64,000 nucleotides of DNA. Source: Kryptolebias marmoratus. Lineage: Eukaryota; Chordata; Actinopteri; Cyprinodontiformes; Rivulidae. The DNA lies in NCBI RefSeq assembly GCF_001649575.2, contig NC_051436.1:10441819-10505818 (forward strand), read 5' to 3'. The notes under the pieces were generated by a model. That model was not told where the DNA came from and did no database searches. It saw only the letters and a list, made by a program, of their open reading frames with translations. The position numbers and the translations under genes were made by a program. Positions 1 to 11,150 of this stretch are shown piece by piece. Position 1 is the first letter of the stretch; every line of letters begins with the position of its first letter.

Positions 1-1415
1 CTAATTCCTCTAAAACGCCGACAAAAAAAAGCGTCAAAAGCAGTTTCTCGTCACGCCTACGTTTCACTTCCTGCCCGTAGCTCGCAGCTCGAAGCTTCAA
101 TTTTTCAAAAATCAAGACATTTTCATTTCGTTTTTAAGACACCATCACAGTAAAAGTGCTGGGAACCAGTTCCAGGTGCCCCGTCAGAATAAAACTGATC
201 TTTTATCGTCCCTCAGGGAGGAAATTCACCTCGTTGTGGCAGCGGTGATTTACACAAAACGTCTCCTTTAGTCTCCTTTTAATCCAGGAAAACTAAAACT
301 AAACGTTTTTTTTTACTAACTTGTTTTATTAAAATCCGTGGCAGCTTTTATTTTGAAAACCACATTATATTTACGTACTTATTGTCTTACTTGCAGCTAC
401 TTTTACTCTCCTTGTAGGGTTGTAATGTCTTTAGTTCAGATCTTTTTGAAGCGGGGGGGAAAGGTTATGAACAGTAAACGTCTTACCTGCTGCAGACAGC
501 TCTTTGAACGACCTCAGTTTGGAGAAACGGATCAGTTCTGACCCGACTGACGAGCTAACGGCTAGTCTGAGACCAAAGTGGACTTCAGCCGCATTAAAAC
601 AAGTCCTAACAAACGCTCTTTCCTCCACTTCTCAGAGCCGTCGGCTTCGTATTGCGCCTTGACTCGGGGAGGGGCCACGAGCTGAACAGGAAGTGCTACA
701 GCTAGCTGCTGCTGCTGCTAGCGTTTGCAAGTAATCGCAAAACTCTAAGTAAACAACCGTGTATCGCCACGCTGACGGCGGCGTAAAGGTTTATAAAACG
801 GCGCTAATTTTTGATGCTGTTTTACGACGACAGAAATCCACTTTGGTTTCAGCTGCGTTTGGACCAGCTGTTAGCTTGCCGAGGTGCAGTCTTGGGAAAA
901 CGGAAGCCATGTTGCCTCCTCCTCTTCCTCTCGTCATGGCGTGCGAGCAGCTGACACGCGATCGCGGCGGCTTGCTGATGTGGCTGAGGTCATCCCCACT
1001 TTGAAACTTCTGAGCCGTTTTAGGACAGCAGCTACCTGCTTCGGTCTTGGGCCCCGCCCGGACTAGCCGTTAGCTCATCACTGTGGTCAGAGTTAAACTC
1101 ACTGGCTCCACGCCGAGCTCGTTCCCGGAGCGATTATCTGCGGCGGATAAGATATTAATTGCTCGTGACTTTTCACCACGCGGCAGTAAAACCTAACTCA
1201 AACAACCTTTACCCAGTGGAAAAAAAAAAAAAAAAACTGTTGATTTACGGTTCGGGGAAGTTAAATAATAACTCAAACGCCCGAGTAAATATTAATTGCT
1301 TCGGGTCGTTGATACCTGGAGCCCTTGAGCTGATAAATTAGAGCAATATCGGACCGGGTGCGGCGAAACGCCGAGTCATTTAAAACCCCGTCAGGTGGAA
1401 GGCGGAGACACGGAC
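1..1415. repeat. Intron of the scramblase gene, mostly a degenerate TIR element
   Basis: No scramblase exon was found here. From about 475 to 1160 lies a degenerate copy of an inverted-terminal-repeat element. Its left end reads TTACCTGCTGCAGACAGCTC near 485, and the inverted, diverged end lies near 1100-1155. Internal segments (AGCTAGCTGCTGCTGC, then GGTTTATAAAACGG) recur in the copies at 16.8, 32.2 and 60.5 kb. A 17-bp A-run lies near 1219-1236. Positions 1-470 show nothing recognisable. Confidence 0.5.
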
Positions 1416-4400
1416 CTCTTGGAGGCAGCAGGGACACCAGCAGGAGACGCAGCGGAAGGGCCGGATGAGACGGATGACCTCCCGGTCGGCGTTGTCCTTG
1501 ATCTTCATGTCGAAGCTGCGCAGCGAGCCGCAGCAGTTCCTGGTGCAGCAGTCGTTCTTCTCCTTGGCCTTGTAGATCTTCTGGCCCAGGCTGTTCTTGA
1601 TCTCGTACTGGTTGTTGGTCTCGAAACCAATGAACGCTGAGGCGGGGGAGACAAAAAGCGAGGCAGAGGAAACGTGACGTTAAGGATCCCTATGCAGACC
1701 CCCCAGTCGCCTCAACGTGCCGCGCCGGGGCCGGGTGGTTTACCTTCCAGGAGCTCCACTTTCTGGTGGATCAGGATCTGGTCGATCTGGGAAGCGGAAA
1801 GAAATCTTTACTTATTTACACAAAACCTGACGTGCGAGAGCCTTTTTCTTGTTCATACAAAAACAAACAAACAAAAAAATAGAACACGAAGCATATCTGT
1901 TTGCAATGCAAATCAGAATACACCCATGTTTCCATAAAGCACCTGTTTTACCTGCACAGGCTCCATCGCCGTCTCGACCACTTCAGCTCCAACAAAGAGC
2001 CACGAAACAAACTCGGATTTACTCGGATGTCTTCTGCATTTACACCAACAAATCCTTCATCTCGAACGTGAAGATGGATGTAAAAATCACAGAAAGACTT
2101 CCCGACTTGAGCAAATATTCACTAAAGTGGATTCCTTTTTTTTTTAGACATTCTGGAAAAAAAATGGGTAAAAGGTAAATAAAAGCAGAACGCAATGATT
2201 TGCAAATCCCACAAACCCATATTTTAGTCGCAATGGAGCACAGCAAACACACAAAATGCAGGAAAAAAAAAGAAACTGTTCCAAAGTCTGCCTCTCTGAT
2301 GGTATGGGGGTGCATTAGTGCCTCCGTCATCATCTAGAAAGGCTCCATCAACATATAAACAGGTTTTAGATCGACGTCTGCTCCTGTTCAGTGAAGAGGA
2401 GCCCGGGCTGTTGAGCAGCCAGAGTCCTCCATCAGACAAGAACGGGACGACAATCGCTCCACAACCTCCCACTGGTCTCCTCAGGCACGTCGCAGATCGT
2501 TGTTTCGGGAAGAGGAGGTGATTCCCAGTGGGAAAGATGGAGCAACTCTGAGGTAATTGCTGCCATAAAATTCAATTTTTAAAAAAATGTTTTTATACAA
2601 AGTAATGGTGAAATTGTCAGCTTCAGCATTTGGTGTGTTCCCTGCGCCCCACGCTGAATAAAACGTGGGTTTTGCAAATCCCTGCGTTCGGCTTTCATTC
2701 ACGTCTCGCAGGTTGTTTTTGAAGCTGGGGCTGTGTGTGTGTGTGTGCGAGCCAATCAAAGGTCCCGCTCTTGTCGGACCCACCTGCGTGAGGTATTCAA
2801 GTCCCGGTGGGACCCCAACGGCAGCCGCGGAGGGAGCCGGCGAGATCCCCATCGGCGGGCTGCCGTACTCCGGCCCCTGGCCTGGACCAGGTCCCATGGG
2901 GCCCGGTCCCATCGGGCCCGGCTGATACATGACAGGCGGGCCCTGACTGTAGGCCATGTTGAAGCCTGGAGGAGGGGCCTGATTGGGGTCTCCGTAGCCC
3001 CCCGCTGGGTAAGGGGGTGCAGAATGACCGCCTGGGTAACCTGGAGTAAAATCCAAACATCTGCTCACCAAACGGACAAACTCCAAATCCTTAAAATCAA
3101 ACAGGAAGTGCAGCCCGACGGGTTCTGTCCTTTAAAAACTGAACAAACAAGCGAAAAGACATTAAATGAAACCAGCTTTCCTTGGACAACAAAAGGCCTC
3201 ATGTGACCTGGTAGCGCTCAGAGTGTGAGTTGGGGATGAGGCTCAGCCACTACCACTGCAGATCTTAGCTCCGTATCTGTAAAACTGGACGCCTTCCACC
3301 GGAATATCCCCCGACAGTCCAACACAAAATGCATGTAGGACTACATGGCTTCCTGTTTCGAATCGAACGAAACTTGTGCCGCTGACGGCGTGAAGGGCCC
3401 TGACGACCGCCGTCTCTCCCGCAGAGAACAAAGAACCTGTATTTACTATCTGAACCACAGAGCAGGAAGCAAACATCACGTCTGATGTGTTCGCCTTCAT
3501 GGATAAAATGCGGGTTCGTGAGGTTTGCCGATCGTTGCGTTCTGGTTTCGTTTATGTTCCACGCGACTTTTTCAGAACTGGGGTTAAATAAAGAGGGAAA
3601 AAAAATACAAGAGTTGATGGAAAAAAAACTCATTCAATGAAGCCATAAAAGCTCCAAAAACAAAGTTTTCCAGTTTCTCATCTACAGCATTAAAGGTTTA
3701 TCCGTGAAACTGACTGCGTTCGAGCTGTTTGCGTGTTTGCTGAGGTGGCGGCCATCTTGAATCGTGTCGACTCCACTTTACTTCCCGAGGGTTTCATTAA
3801 AGCCATGAAAGCCGTGGAAATATGTTCTCTTTTTTCTGTTTTTAATTAGAGTTTTTATGAGGCCGTCTGAAGCGAAACTCACCGATGTAAACAAACGGCT
3901 CATGATTGTTGGCAACAAAACAAAACCCCCGACTCGGACGATTTTGCTCCTTTATCACAAACCGCTGCAGACTTGTGGTAGAGACCGAGGCGTATTTAGT
4001 GGTTATTTCTATCATAGATTATTTTAAAAAATCAAATCCAAAACAGAGAAATCAGCTGTTGTGGCTTTAAAGAAAAATCGCCTCATACGGCAAAGTTTAA
4101 ATGATGAGTTTGTGTCGCGAAGCACCCTCGGCTACTACCACCGCGCCAAGTCTGAGCTGAGGGGTCCACGGGAACATTAGAACCGGACGGGACCGGCGGT
4201 TAGATTCCCGGGCTGAAAAGGTTCCCGTATCTTATCTGGGAAACGTTCCCGACTCGACTCTCCTCGGACGTTTTTTTTTTTATCTCCGGTCAACATGTCA
4301 GGCTGGAAATGAGTTTCCCTTCTTATCGGCGCTGAACACGTCTCAGGCAGGGAAACCTCACCCGCTTTCATTTTCCAGAACAAACTCCCACCCCTACTTC

Positions 4401-7128
4401 ATTTCATCAGAAAAGAGTTTTTATACTTTCAGCTTCTTTTAGTCGCTCCGGATACTTGTGTCAAACATCTACAACCGGATGTAAAGAGCGTAACTCCTAC
4501 ATCGGGTCCAGGTCTCTTTAAACAGCCCGCCACCATGATAGCATATCCGTCTGTCTGTTAGCAAAATATCTCGTGACCCGCTGGACAGGCTTTAAAGAAA
4601 CCCTTGGCGAGTGATCACCAGATGCACCTCTACAACTGATTAACTTTCGGAGTCGACACGATTCAAGATGGCCGCCACAGCTAAGCAACCTTAGGCAACA
4701 CGAGGATGGCTGTAACTCGGTCAGATTTACAGATATTGAGCTGAAACTTGGTGTGGTAGTAGCTGAGAGTTAGTCTCAACATATACTCTGAGCGCTGACA
4801 GATCGCATGAGACCACAGTTTTTTTTTTTTATTCCGAGCACAGATCCGGTTCTTGGACATTAAGGCAGTTAACCGCCAATTTATAAAGCCCAATTTTTTT
4901 TTTATTAGCTTTTGTCTCATTATTAAAATATTCGTGCACAGATTCTGAACATGTTTGCGATGTTCGGAAGGCGTGGGGCTGCTAACAGCCAGGCGGTCGT
5001 GTGATCGGGCCGCGGCGGCGCTCCTCCCGCGCACCGGGGGCCGAAAAAGGCACAAAATGAAACACGTTCGCCTTTTCATACTTGAAGCTGGGCTGATGAC
5101 ACACGCGTCACGCCCGTCTGGTTTGGGGAGAGAGATATGTGGAAACGTTTTGACGTGTTTCGTCATCCTCTGCGTGACTCGTGTTTTTTTTTTTTTTCAA
5201 CCTTTCATTCACAAACGGAAACGCTGCGTACCGCAGACACCAGCGGAAACAGAAACGGTCAAAGGAAGGTTCAAGACTGGAAAACAAAACCCAAATATGG
5301 TCTTTTCCAGGTTTTACATTCACTAAATCGAACCTTAAGTGAACAAAAACACACAACAGATTCCACCACGTTATTGTTTACTAAACGAAGCCAAAATGGA
5401 GAAGCTGGTAAAACCTGCCTCCATCTTTGCTGCTTCCTCAGCTGCAGTCAGGAGCTGCTGATCAGACGTATCGATGAACTGATCGCCTCCATAACAGCAG
5501 CAGTTTGATCGCTTCGCTGCTCCGGAGTGGACAGGTGTGTGTGTTAACACGACGCCGAGGCGGAAAGACATCAGCAATGACCTCAGAGAGAAGCAGCTGT
5601 TGGGAGGGGTCAAAGGTCATTTCCGAACAGAGAGAAAGATTCTTCACGTTTCAAACAGCCGCCTGTCGGCCCGGGAGTGGAGGTCGCAGCAGATTCACCC
5701 CGAGGTCAGACTGTGCAACGACCAGAGAAACTCTACAGGCCTCAGTTAGCAGGTCAAAGGTCAAAGGACATGACAGGACAATCAGAAGAAGACGGAACAT
5801 GTTTGTCTCGTCTGGAAGGACTGCAGGAGAAAACCTCGTCTCTCTGAAGACAACATGGCCGCCCGGCTGAGTTTCATCTGAATGAAACAGAAGACTTCTG
5901 GAACAACGTCCTCTGGACCAGAGTGGACATGTTTACCCATAATGCACAGCGGCACGGCTGGAGAAAACCAAACAGCAGCTGTCGGCACGGTGGTGGAGGG
6001 CTGATGGTTTGGGCTCCTCGCAGTCACCGAGTCGACCCTGAACTCCTCTGGAGACCAAAGGACTCTAGAGTCAAACGTGAGGACATCTGTCCAACAGCTG
6101 AAGTTTGGACCAAACTGGGTCCTAAAACAGGACAATGATCCACAAACAGCAGCTGCTCTACAACAGAATGACTCAACGAGAAGAGGATCCAGGTTCTGGA
6201 ACGGTCCAGTTAAAGTCCAGAACCTGAAGAGAGCCGAGCAGAACCTCAAAGAACTGAAGCAGTGCTGTAAAGAAGGAGTGGGTCAAAGTTCTTCTACAGC
6301 CATGTGACTGATTGTTATCGCAGCTGAATCATGGGGTGGATTTAGTTCTTTCACACAGTTCTGATTAACAAGTAATGACTCGGTGGAATCTGTTGTGCGT
6401 TTTCATTCACTCGAGGTTAGATTTTGTTTTAGGTATCAGGACGTAAGAAAGTGACCCGGTCTTTAACAGGTTGCGTAATGATACGCAACCTGTTAAAGAC
6501 CGGGTCACTTTCTTACGTCCTGATACCTAAAACAATAAAACTGAAAGAGGGCGGGACTTCCTTTTTTTTTAAATTTATTTATGTGAAAGGAATTTTGTGC
6601 AACAGTGACTCACGTCTGACCGAACCGGTTTTTCTTTTTTCCTGTTGACAATCACCCGGGACCTGTCGGTGAAAAGGTCACTACGAGTCAGCTGGAATCC
6701 AGCTCGTGTCAAATCTTAAAAAAAAAAAAAAAAAAAAATCTGAATCTTGGGTGTGTGGCTGCTCCACCTACTTTCCAGGAAACTGAAAAAAAAAAAACAA
6801 GATTTCACTTCTGAACCCTCCAGCAGGGAGGAGTTCACCGGAGCAGAGCGAGACGAGTCAGCGCGCAAGAATCCCAGGAATAGGTTTCAAATTTCACCAT
6901 CATCGGGAACGGGGCGCTCGCTCCACGGAAACTCTGACGCGCGGGTCGCAATCACGACCCGACGGCCGCGAAACCTAACGAGTTCAAAAGGTCAAATGGC
7001 ATCAAAGTCCGTTTCTGTGTCAGCCGGGTTCCCCCAGCGAGGTCCCCCCGGAGCAATCCTGGAAGACGGCGGCAGGAATGTTCGGAAAATTTTGTGTTGT
7101 TTGGGAAACACTCACCCGGAGCAGACAT
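1416..7128 (-). CDS. plscr3: Phospholipid scramblase, PLSCR3-like (5' part; 3' end beyond left edge)
   Basis: Scramblases are calcium-activated, membrane-anchored proteins that move phospholipids between bilayer leaflets; PLSCR3 is linked to mitochondria. Four minus-strand exons join in frame with GT-AG introns: 7128-7116 (MSAPG), 3040-2784, 1786-1744 and 1636-1416, giving 178 codons. The N-terminal region (residues 5-90) is rich in Pro, Gly and Tyr with PGPMGPGP-type repeats, as in scramblase SH3/WW-binding tails. It is followed by GVPPGLEYLTQ, then IDQILIHQKVELLE, FETNNQYEIKNSLGQ, a CCTRNCCG motif, and CWCPCC at about 170-175, which matches the family's palmitoylated cysteine cluster. The exon ending LQE is in phase 0 with a GT donor, and no later exon (calcium-binding loop, C-terminal TM helix) was found left of 1416, so the gene continues out of the window. 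The family is certain; the choice of PLSCR3 rests on synteny with 17p13.1 neighbours. Confidence 0.85.
2148..2735 (+). mobile_element. Internally deleted Tc1-like transposon remnant
   Basis: The left end (about 2150-2215) carries AATGATTTGCAAATCC, and the right end (about 2655-2733) carries its inverted counterpart TTTGCAAATCCCTGCGTTC, ending near GAAGCTGGGGCTG. Between them, near 2290-2330, the plus strand encodes SASLMVWGCIS, which matches the VWG..S block of Tc1/mariner transposases. The remnant is about 585 bp against roughly 1.5 kb expected, so it is a non-functional deletion derivative. It lies in scramblase intron 2. Confidence 0.6.
3480..3592. mobile_element. Tc1-like terminal inverted repeat fragment
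   Basis: The stretch ends with GACTTTTTCAGAACTGGGGTT (minus one base at an end). Preceding segments match, in inverted orientation, the terminus at 12690-12760 (CAACCCCAGCTCCGAAAGAG). It is a terminus of the same Tc1 family as the copies at 2.1 and 12.7 kb; the rest of the element is not evident. Confidence 0.5.
4547..4810 (+). repeat. Dispersed repeat with CTGTTAGCAAAATATCTC core
   Basis: The copy runs CTGTTAGCAAAATATCTCG, then about 100 bp later AAGATGGCCGCCACAGCTAA, then TGTGGTAGTAGCTGAGAG. The same ordered blocks occur at 26700-26990, 43485-43720 (two partial copies) and 44275-44560, with partial copies at 54770-54840 and 56755-56945. An inverted partial copy lies at about 3660-3830. The consistent internal order over about 260 bp shows a dispersed repeat, probably a non-autonomous element; its class is unknown. 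Confidence 0.65.
5325..6425 (+). mobile_element. Degenerate Tc1/mariner-like transposon
   Basis: Inverted terminal repeats of about 40 bp are visible: 5331-5370 contains CACACAACAGATTCCACCA, and 6379-6420 contains TCGGTGGAATCTGTTGTG in reverse orientation. The 1.1-kb interior encodes recognisable transposase pieces on the plus strand, including HNAQRHGWRK and RHGGGGLMVWA (about 5930-6020), corresponding to the catalytic core of Tc1-like transposases. The reading frame is broken by stops and frameshifts, so it is a dead copy. It lies in scramblase intron 1. Confidence 0.75.
6424..6535. repeat. Perfect 54-bp-arm palindrome with a 4-nt loop
   Basis: Arms 6424-6477 and 6482-6535 are exact reverse complements, separated by ATGA (6478-6481). 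It abuts the right terminus of the Tc1-like element. There is no coding potential. It would form a very stable cruciform or hairpin. Confidence 0.9.
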
Positions 7129-7379
7129 GGTGATGGCGACTGGAACTGGACTGGAGGAGAGAGAGGAGAAAAAAAAGAAAAACAAAGCAGGTCACGCTTC
7201 CTGAATCACCCCCGAGTTTTCTCTGGGAAACTGAAAGGAGAGGAGACAGAAAGGGGAGACATGAGGGAGGGAGGAGAAGCGCCGAACGGCTCGGTTCAAG
7301 ACGTCCCGAAGCAGCTGAAACAGAGTTTTTAAAAAAGGCTAAAACCGAGCAGAACACAGGAGGGCAGCAGCTAAAATAA

Positions 7380-8560
7380 AACAAACAACAGCCAAACAGA
7401 CACTAAATTTAACCAAACCTATGCTGAAGCTAAACTAATCTAAAAATGTAAACAGTGGCTAAAATTAGCAAACAGGTGCTAAAAGCTAAACAGTACCTAA
7501 ATTTAGCTAAACTGATTCTATAGCTAAGATTAGCAAAACAACAGCTGAAGTTACAAAAAAAAAAAAATTCTGACTAAAACGGATCCTACAACTAAAATTA
7601 GCAAAACAATAGCTAAAAACTAGCTAAACCGATGCTGAAACTACAATCAGCAAACTAAAAATAAAACTAAAAACAGTGGCTAAAGTAGGAAAACAGATGC
7701 TAAAATTAGCAAAACAGTAGCTAAGGCTTGCAAAACGGTAGTTAAATTTAGCAAAACTGACTTTAAAGCTAAAATGAGCAAAACCAGATGCTGACGTTAA
7801 CAGCAGACAAAATGAAAGCGGTGACTAGAACGAGTAAAACGGATCCTAAAACTAAAATCAGCAAAACAGTAGCTGAAAACTAGCTAAACAGACGCTGAAA
7901 ATAATCTAACAAAACTGATGCTAAAGCTAAAATTAGAAAACCAGCAGGTACGATTAAAACAGATGCTAATAAAGACAAAACTGTAGCTAAAAGTAACAGA
8001 AGCATAAAACTAGCTAAACTTAGCAAAATTTAGCTAAACCAATGCTAAAGCTAAAATTAGCAAAACAGTTGCTAACACTAAGATTAACAAAGTTGTACAA
8101 AGATTTAGCTACAGTGATGCTAAAGTTAAAATTAGTAAAGCAGATGCCAATATTTCCAAAACTGTAGTTAAAAATAAAACAGACGCTAAAGACAAAATCA
8201 GCTAAAGGTAGCTAAATGAATGCCTTAACTAAAACGGAGCAAAACTGTATCTAAACCGATGCTCAAGCTAAAATTTGAAAAATAGATGCTTTAATTGGGG
8301 AAAAAACAGTGGCTAAAAGTCATAAAACATATCCTCAAGCTAAAATGAGCAAAACAGCAGCTAAAATTTGCAGAACTGCAGCTAAAACTAACAAAACAGA
8401 TGCTAAAGTTAAAATCGGCTAAAGCGTATCTACAGTATCTACAGCAAGAATATAGCTAAAAGGTAACTAAACTAAAAGGAGCGAAAGAGCTTTTAAAAAT
8501 GAGGGAAGCTGCGTTTAAAAGCTAAAAAGGTGCTGAATGGTAGCCGAGAGCTAAGATTAG
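7380..8560. repeat. Degenerate AGCTAAA-rich repeat array
   Basis: About 1.15 kb is made of loosely repeated blocks such as GCTAAAATTAGCAAAACAG and AGATGCTAAAGCTAAAATTA. Spacing is irregular, roughly 30-40 bp, with many substitutions. It lies 5' of the scramblase start codon. The units are too diverged and uneven for a CRISPR array; it looks like an old minisatellite. Confidence 0.75.
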
Positions 8561-10524
8561 CAGAAGAAGACGAACATATCAGGAGGCAAAGTTTTTGTAT
8601 TTCTAGGGGTAATTTTATTTTATATAAAAGTTGAACTTTTCTGAAAAGCATCAAAGCCACAAAAAACCATTAAAAAAATATTTAAAAGTCAGAGCACACA
8701 GGAAGAGATGGATCTGAACATGACTCCAAAATACTTCCTAAAAACAGGAAACCAGGAGCAGTCCTGGATTCCTGGAACCCGAAAAACTCCGAAGATCTCC
8801 GAAGAGCCCCGAGGAGCCCCGAGGATCATCTCCTCAGATGTTTATGAGTCCACCTTCACTTCCGTTTTTGTCCCACATTAGGATAAGCAGTCCCTGCTGA
8901 GGCGTGTTTTAGCAGACACGAGGTCACGTAGCTAAGAATAAAAGAGCTAAAGTTCCAAGTTCAGCTAAAATCGACCGATTTTTAAAAAAAAAAAAAAGAA
9001 AAAAAAACTTGTTGCTGTGAAATCTGCCCCGTTACTGACCGGAAGTTGAAAAAAAAGGTCAAATTAAACCACCTACCTCCGGCTGCTGCTCGGACGGAAA
9101 GACAGAAAAACTGTTTTTTTTTTTGTTTTTTTTTCGAAGCGCCTCTCCTTCCTTTTCCCAACCTGCTTCTGGTCGCTATGCTCCTCACTCCTCACTCCTC
9201 CTTCAGCGTTTCTACGGTTTCTCCTCCTCACAGGGCGCGTCCTTCGCGGAGGGCGGGAACAGATTTGAGGAGCGACAAGCCGCCCCTCTTTTTTTAGCCG
9301 ATTTTTAAAGCGCTTTAGCTGCGGAACACTGCTTTCAGAGGGAGGCCGGAGGTCCCTGTTAGTTAATTAAAGCCGTCAGGGGAGATTTCGATCGAAAAAA
9401 AGCGGAAAAAACAAACAGCCTTTGCGTTACTCGTCGTGCGTACACACACTCGGTGTTACGGTAACGTTCGCTTTTCAAAATAAAAGCCGACCTTCTCTGG
9501 GGATTTCATATCTGACATTAATATTGATAGAAAATTAGATCTTATTTATAAAAAAGCCTTTGTTGACCAAAGTGATAGATATAAAATCAAAAATTATTAC
9601 TAAAGCAGTTAAGATGAACTCAAAAACAAGAAAATATCACAAAAAATAATAAAAATAAAAATAGACTTTCACAATAAAGTCAAACTGTTTGGTTCAATCA
9701 AGACTAAAAGCCCAGTGAAAACTAAATTATATTAAAGTATAATTATTATAATACCTACATATAGGTATGTTACTACAGACTGGTAATGAAAAACGTCAAA
9801 GTGATCAGATTTTTATTTTAAAATAAATCCCTTTAACTTTATATTATCTCACCTCTAAAGTCTGAGAAAAAATGCTTTCGCTGATTAAGTTAGGAGGATA
9901 TCACTTAAATTACTTTAAAATGTAAACCTAATCTGATGTTTTATTTAAAAGCCCCTTTTTTAAAGTCTTACATTTAATTAAAACCAATAAACTAAATCAG
10001 AGTAGCTGATGGTGACCCACAGGGCAGGTTTTACTTAATTTGAAGTAAAACGCATCTATTTTTTAAGGAATAGATGTAGTTTTTATGTAGAATTTTATTT
10101 TTCTTTAAACGCACCAGATTAGATATTTTATAGCTGACTGAAATGTCCTTATTTAAACACCGGTCTGTATTTTACTTTGAAAGCAGCGCTTTACCGTTAT
10201 ACCGGAAAAAAGCCGCACCGAAACATGTAAAAGGCGGGTTGGAGCGGCTGTCAGTGTCTGCAGCAACCACAAGAGGGCGCCATTTCTCCTGAAAACAGCA
10301 AGTTTCCTCGGCGAACAAGTAAACAAAATAAAACATTTAAATGCAGGTAGTTTAGCTCCTTTTTCTCTGTAAATCACATGGAGATCTTCTGACTGTAAGC
10401 AAGGAAAATCATTTAAAAAACAACCTACAGGTTCTTCTTCGATGGTTGTGGTTCAAAACAAACAAACAAAAATAAAACCATTTAAAGAACATCACATTTC
10501 GGACCCCCCCAGACAACAAATTTA

Positions 10525-10912
10525 AAAATGTCCGCATGTTGTAAAATTTCCGAAAACGACGAGACAATAACGATCAGAACTAGGTTTAACAAAATTCTGT
10601 ACTATTTTAGAAAACATCAACACGAACAAAACAAACAAAAACAAAGCTGAACACTTAGAAGAGAAAGAAAACAAAGGTTTTGTTCCAACATTTTTAAACC
10701 CAAAGTTCTTTACATTAAAACTGGAGGCCAAATTAACGCCATCCACAAGTGAAGTGAAAGACTGCAAAGTTTATTTCCAAGATGCTCAAATCCAAAAACC
10801 ACAACCACTGTCTTATCTGAGTTTAAAAGTAGAAAATTAAGAGTCATCCAGGTTTTTATGTCTTTAAAACATGCTTTTAATCCAATTAACTGACTTGATT
10901 TGTCAGATTTCA
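10525..10912 (-). pseudogene. LINE reverse-transcriptase fragment
   Basis: The minus strand encodes WMTLNFLLLNSDKTVVVVFG (10710-10880) and, after a frameshift, SLVDGVNLASSFNVKNFG (10580-10750). These resemble the segment 'WM..N.L.LN..KTE..VFG ... ..V.NLG' downstream of the catalytic motif of non-LTR retrotransposon reverse transcriptases common in fish. Only about 130 codons survive, frameshifted and truncated at both ends. Confidence 0.6.
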
Positions 10913-10914
10913 TG

Positions 10915-11150
10915 GATAAATATACCTAAGTGTCATCAGCATAGCAATGAAAATGTCTCTAATAACTGGAAGTGAAGTAAAGAGCACTGGACCGAACGCT
11001 GGACCCTGCGGAACTCCATAACTAACTCCGGTGAAAGAAGCAGCTGCTTTATTAACGTGAACAAACTGGAATCTACCGGGTAAATGGGATTTAAACCATT
11101 TTAGATCCGTTCCTGTGATCCCAGCATCATCTTCGAGCCTCCGTCAGAAA
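10915..11150 (+). repeat. Dispersed repeat next to the LINE fragment
   Basis: Blocks such as GTCATCAGCATAGCAATGAA and CCTGCGGAACTCCATAACTA followed by GAACAAACTGGAATCTACC resemble a dispersed teleost repeat I recall; the assignment is from pattern memory only. No open frame. Confidence 0.35.

Larger units (their letters stand above)
3041..7115. other. Scramblase intron 1, filled with mobile-element remnants
   Basis: This 4.1-kb intron lies between the 5-residue first exon and the proline-rich exon. It holds a Tc1 terminus (3480-3592), two copies of the CTGTTAGCAAAATATCTC repeat in opposite orientation (about 3660-3830 and 4547-4810), a segment at 3885-4080 that recurs at 20215-20410, a Tc1-like transposon (5325-6425) and a 54-bp-arm palindrome (6424-6535). 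A-rich runs occur at 6717-6738 and 6785-6797. No coding exon was found. Confidence 0.6.

Noticed and set aside
7380..8560. Possible CRISPR-like array of short repeats
   Set aside because: Units are diverged and overlapping, with no constant repeat/spacer structure, and the context is a vertebrate genome.
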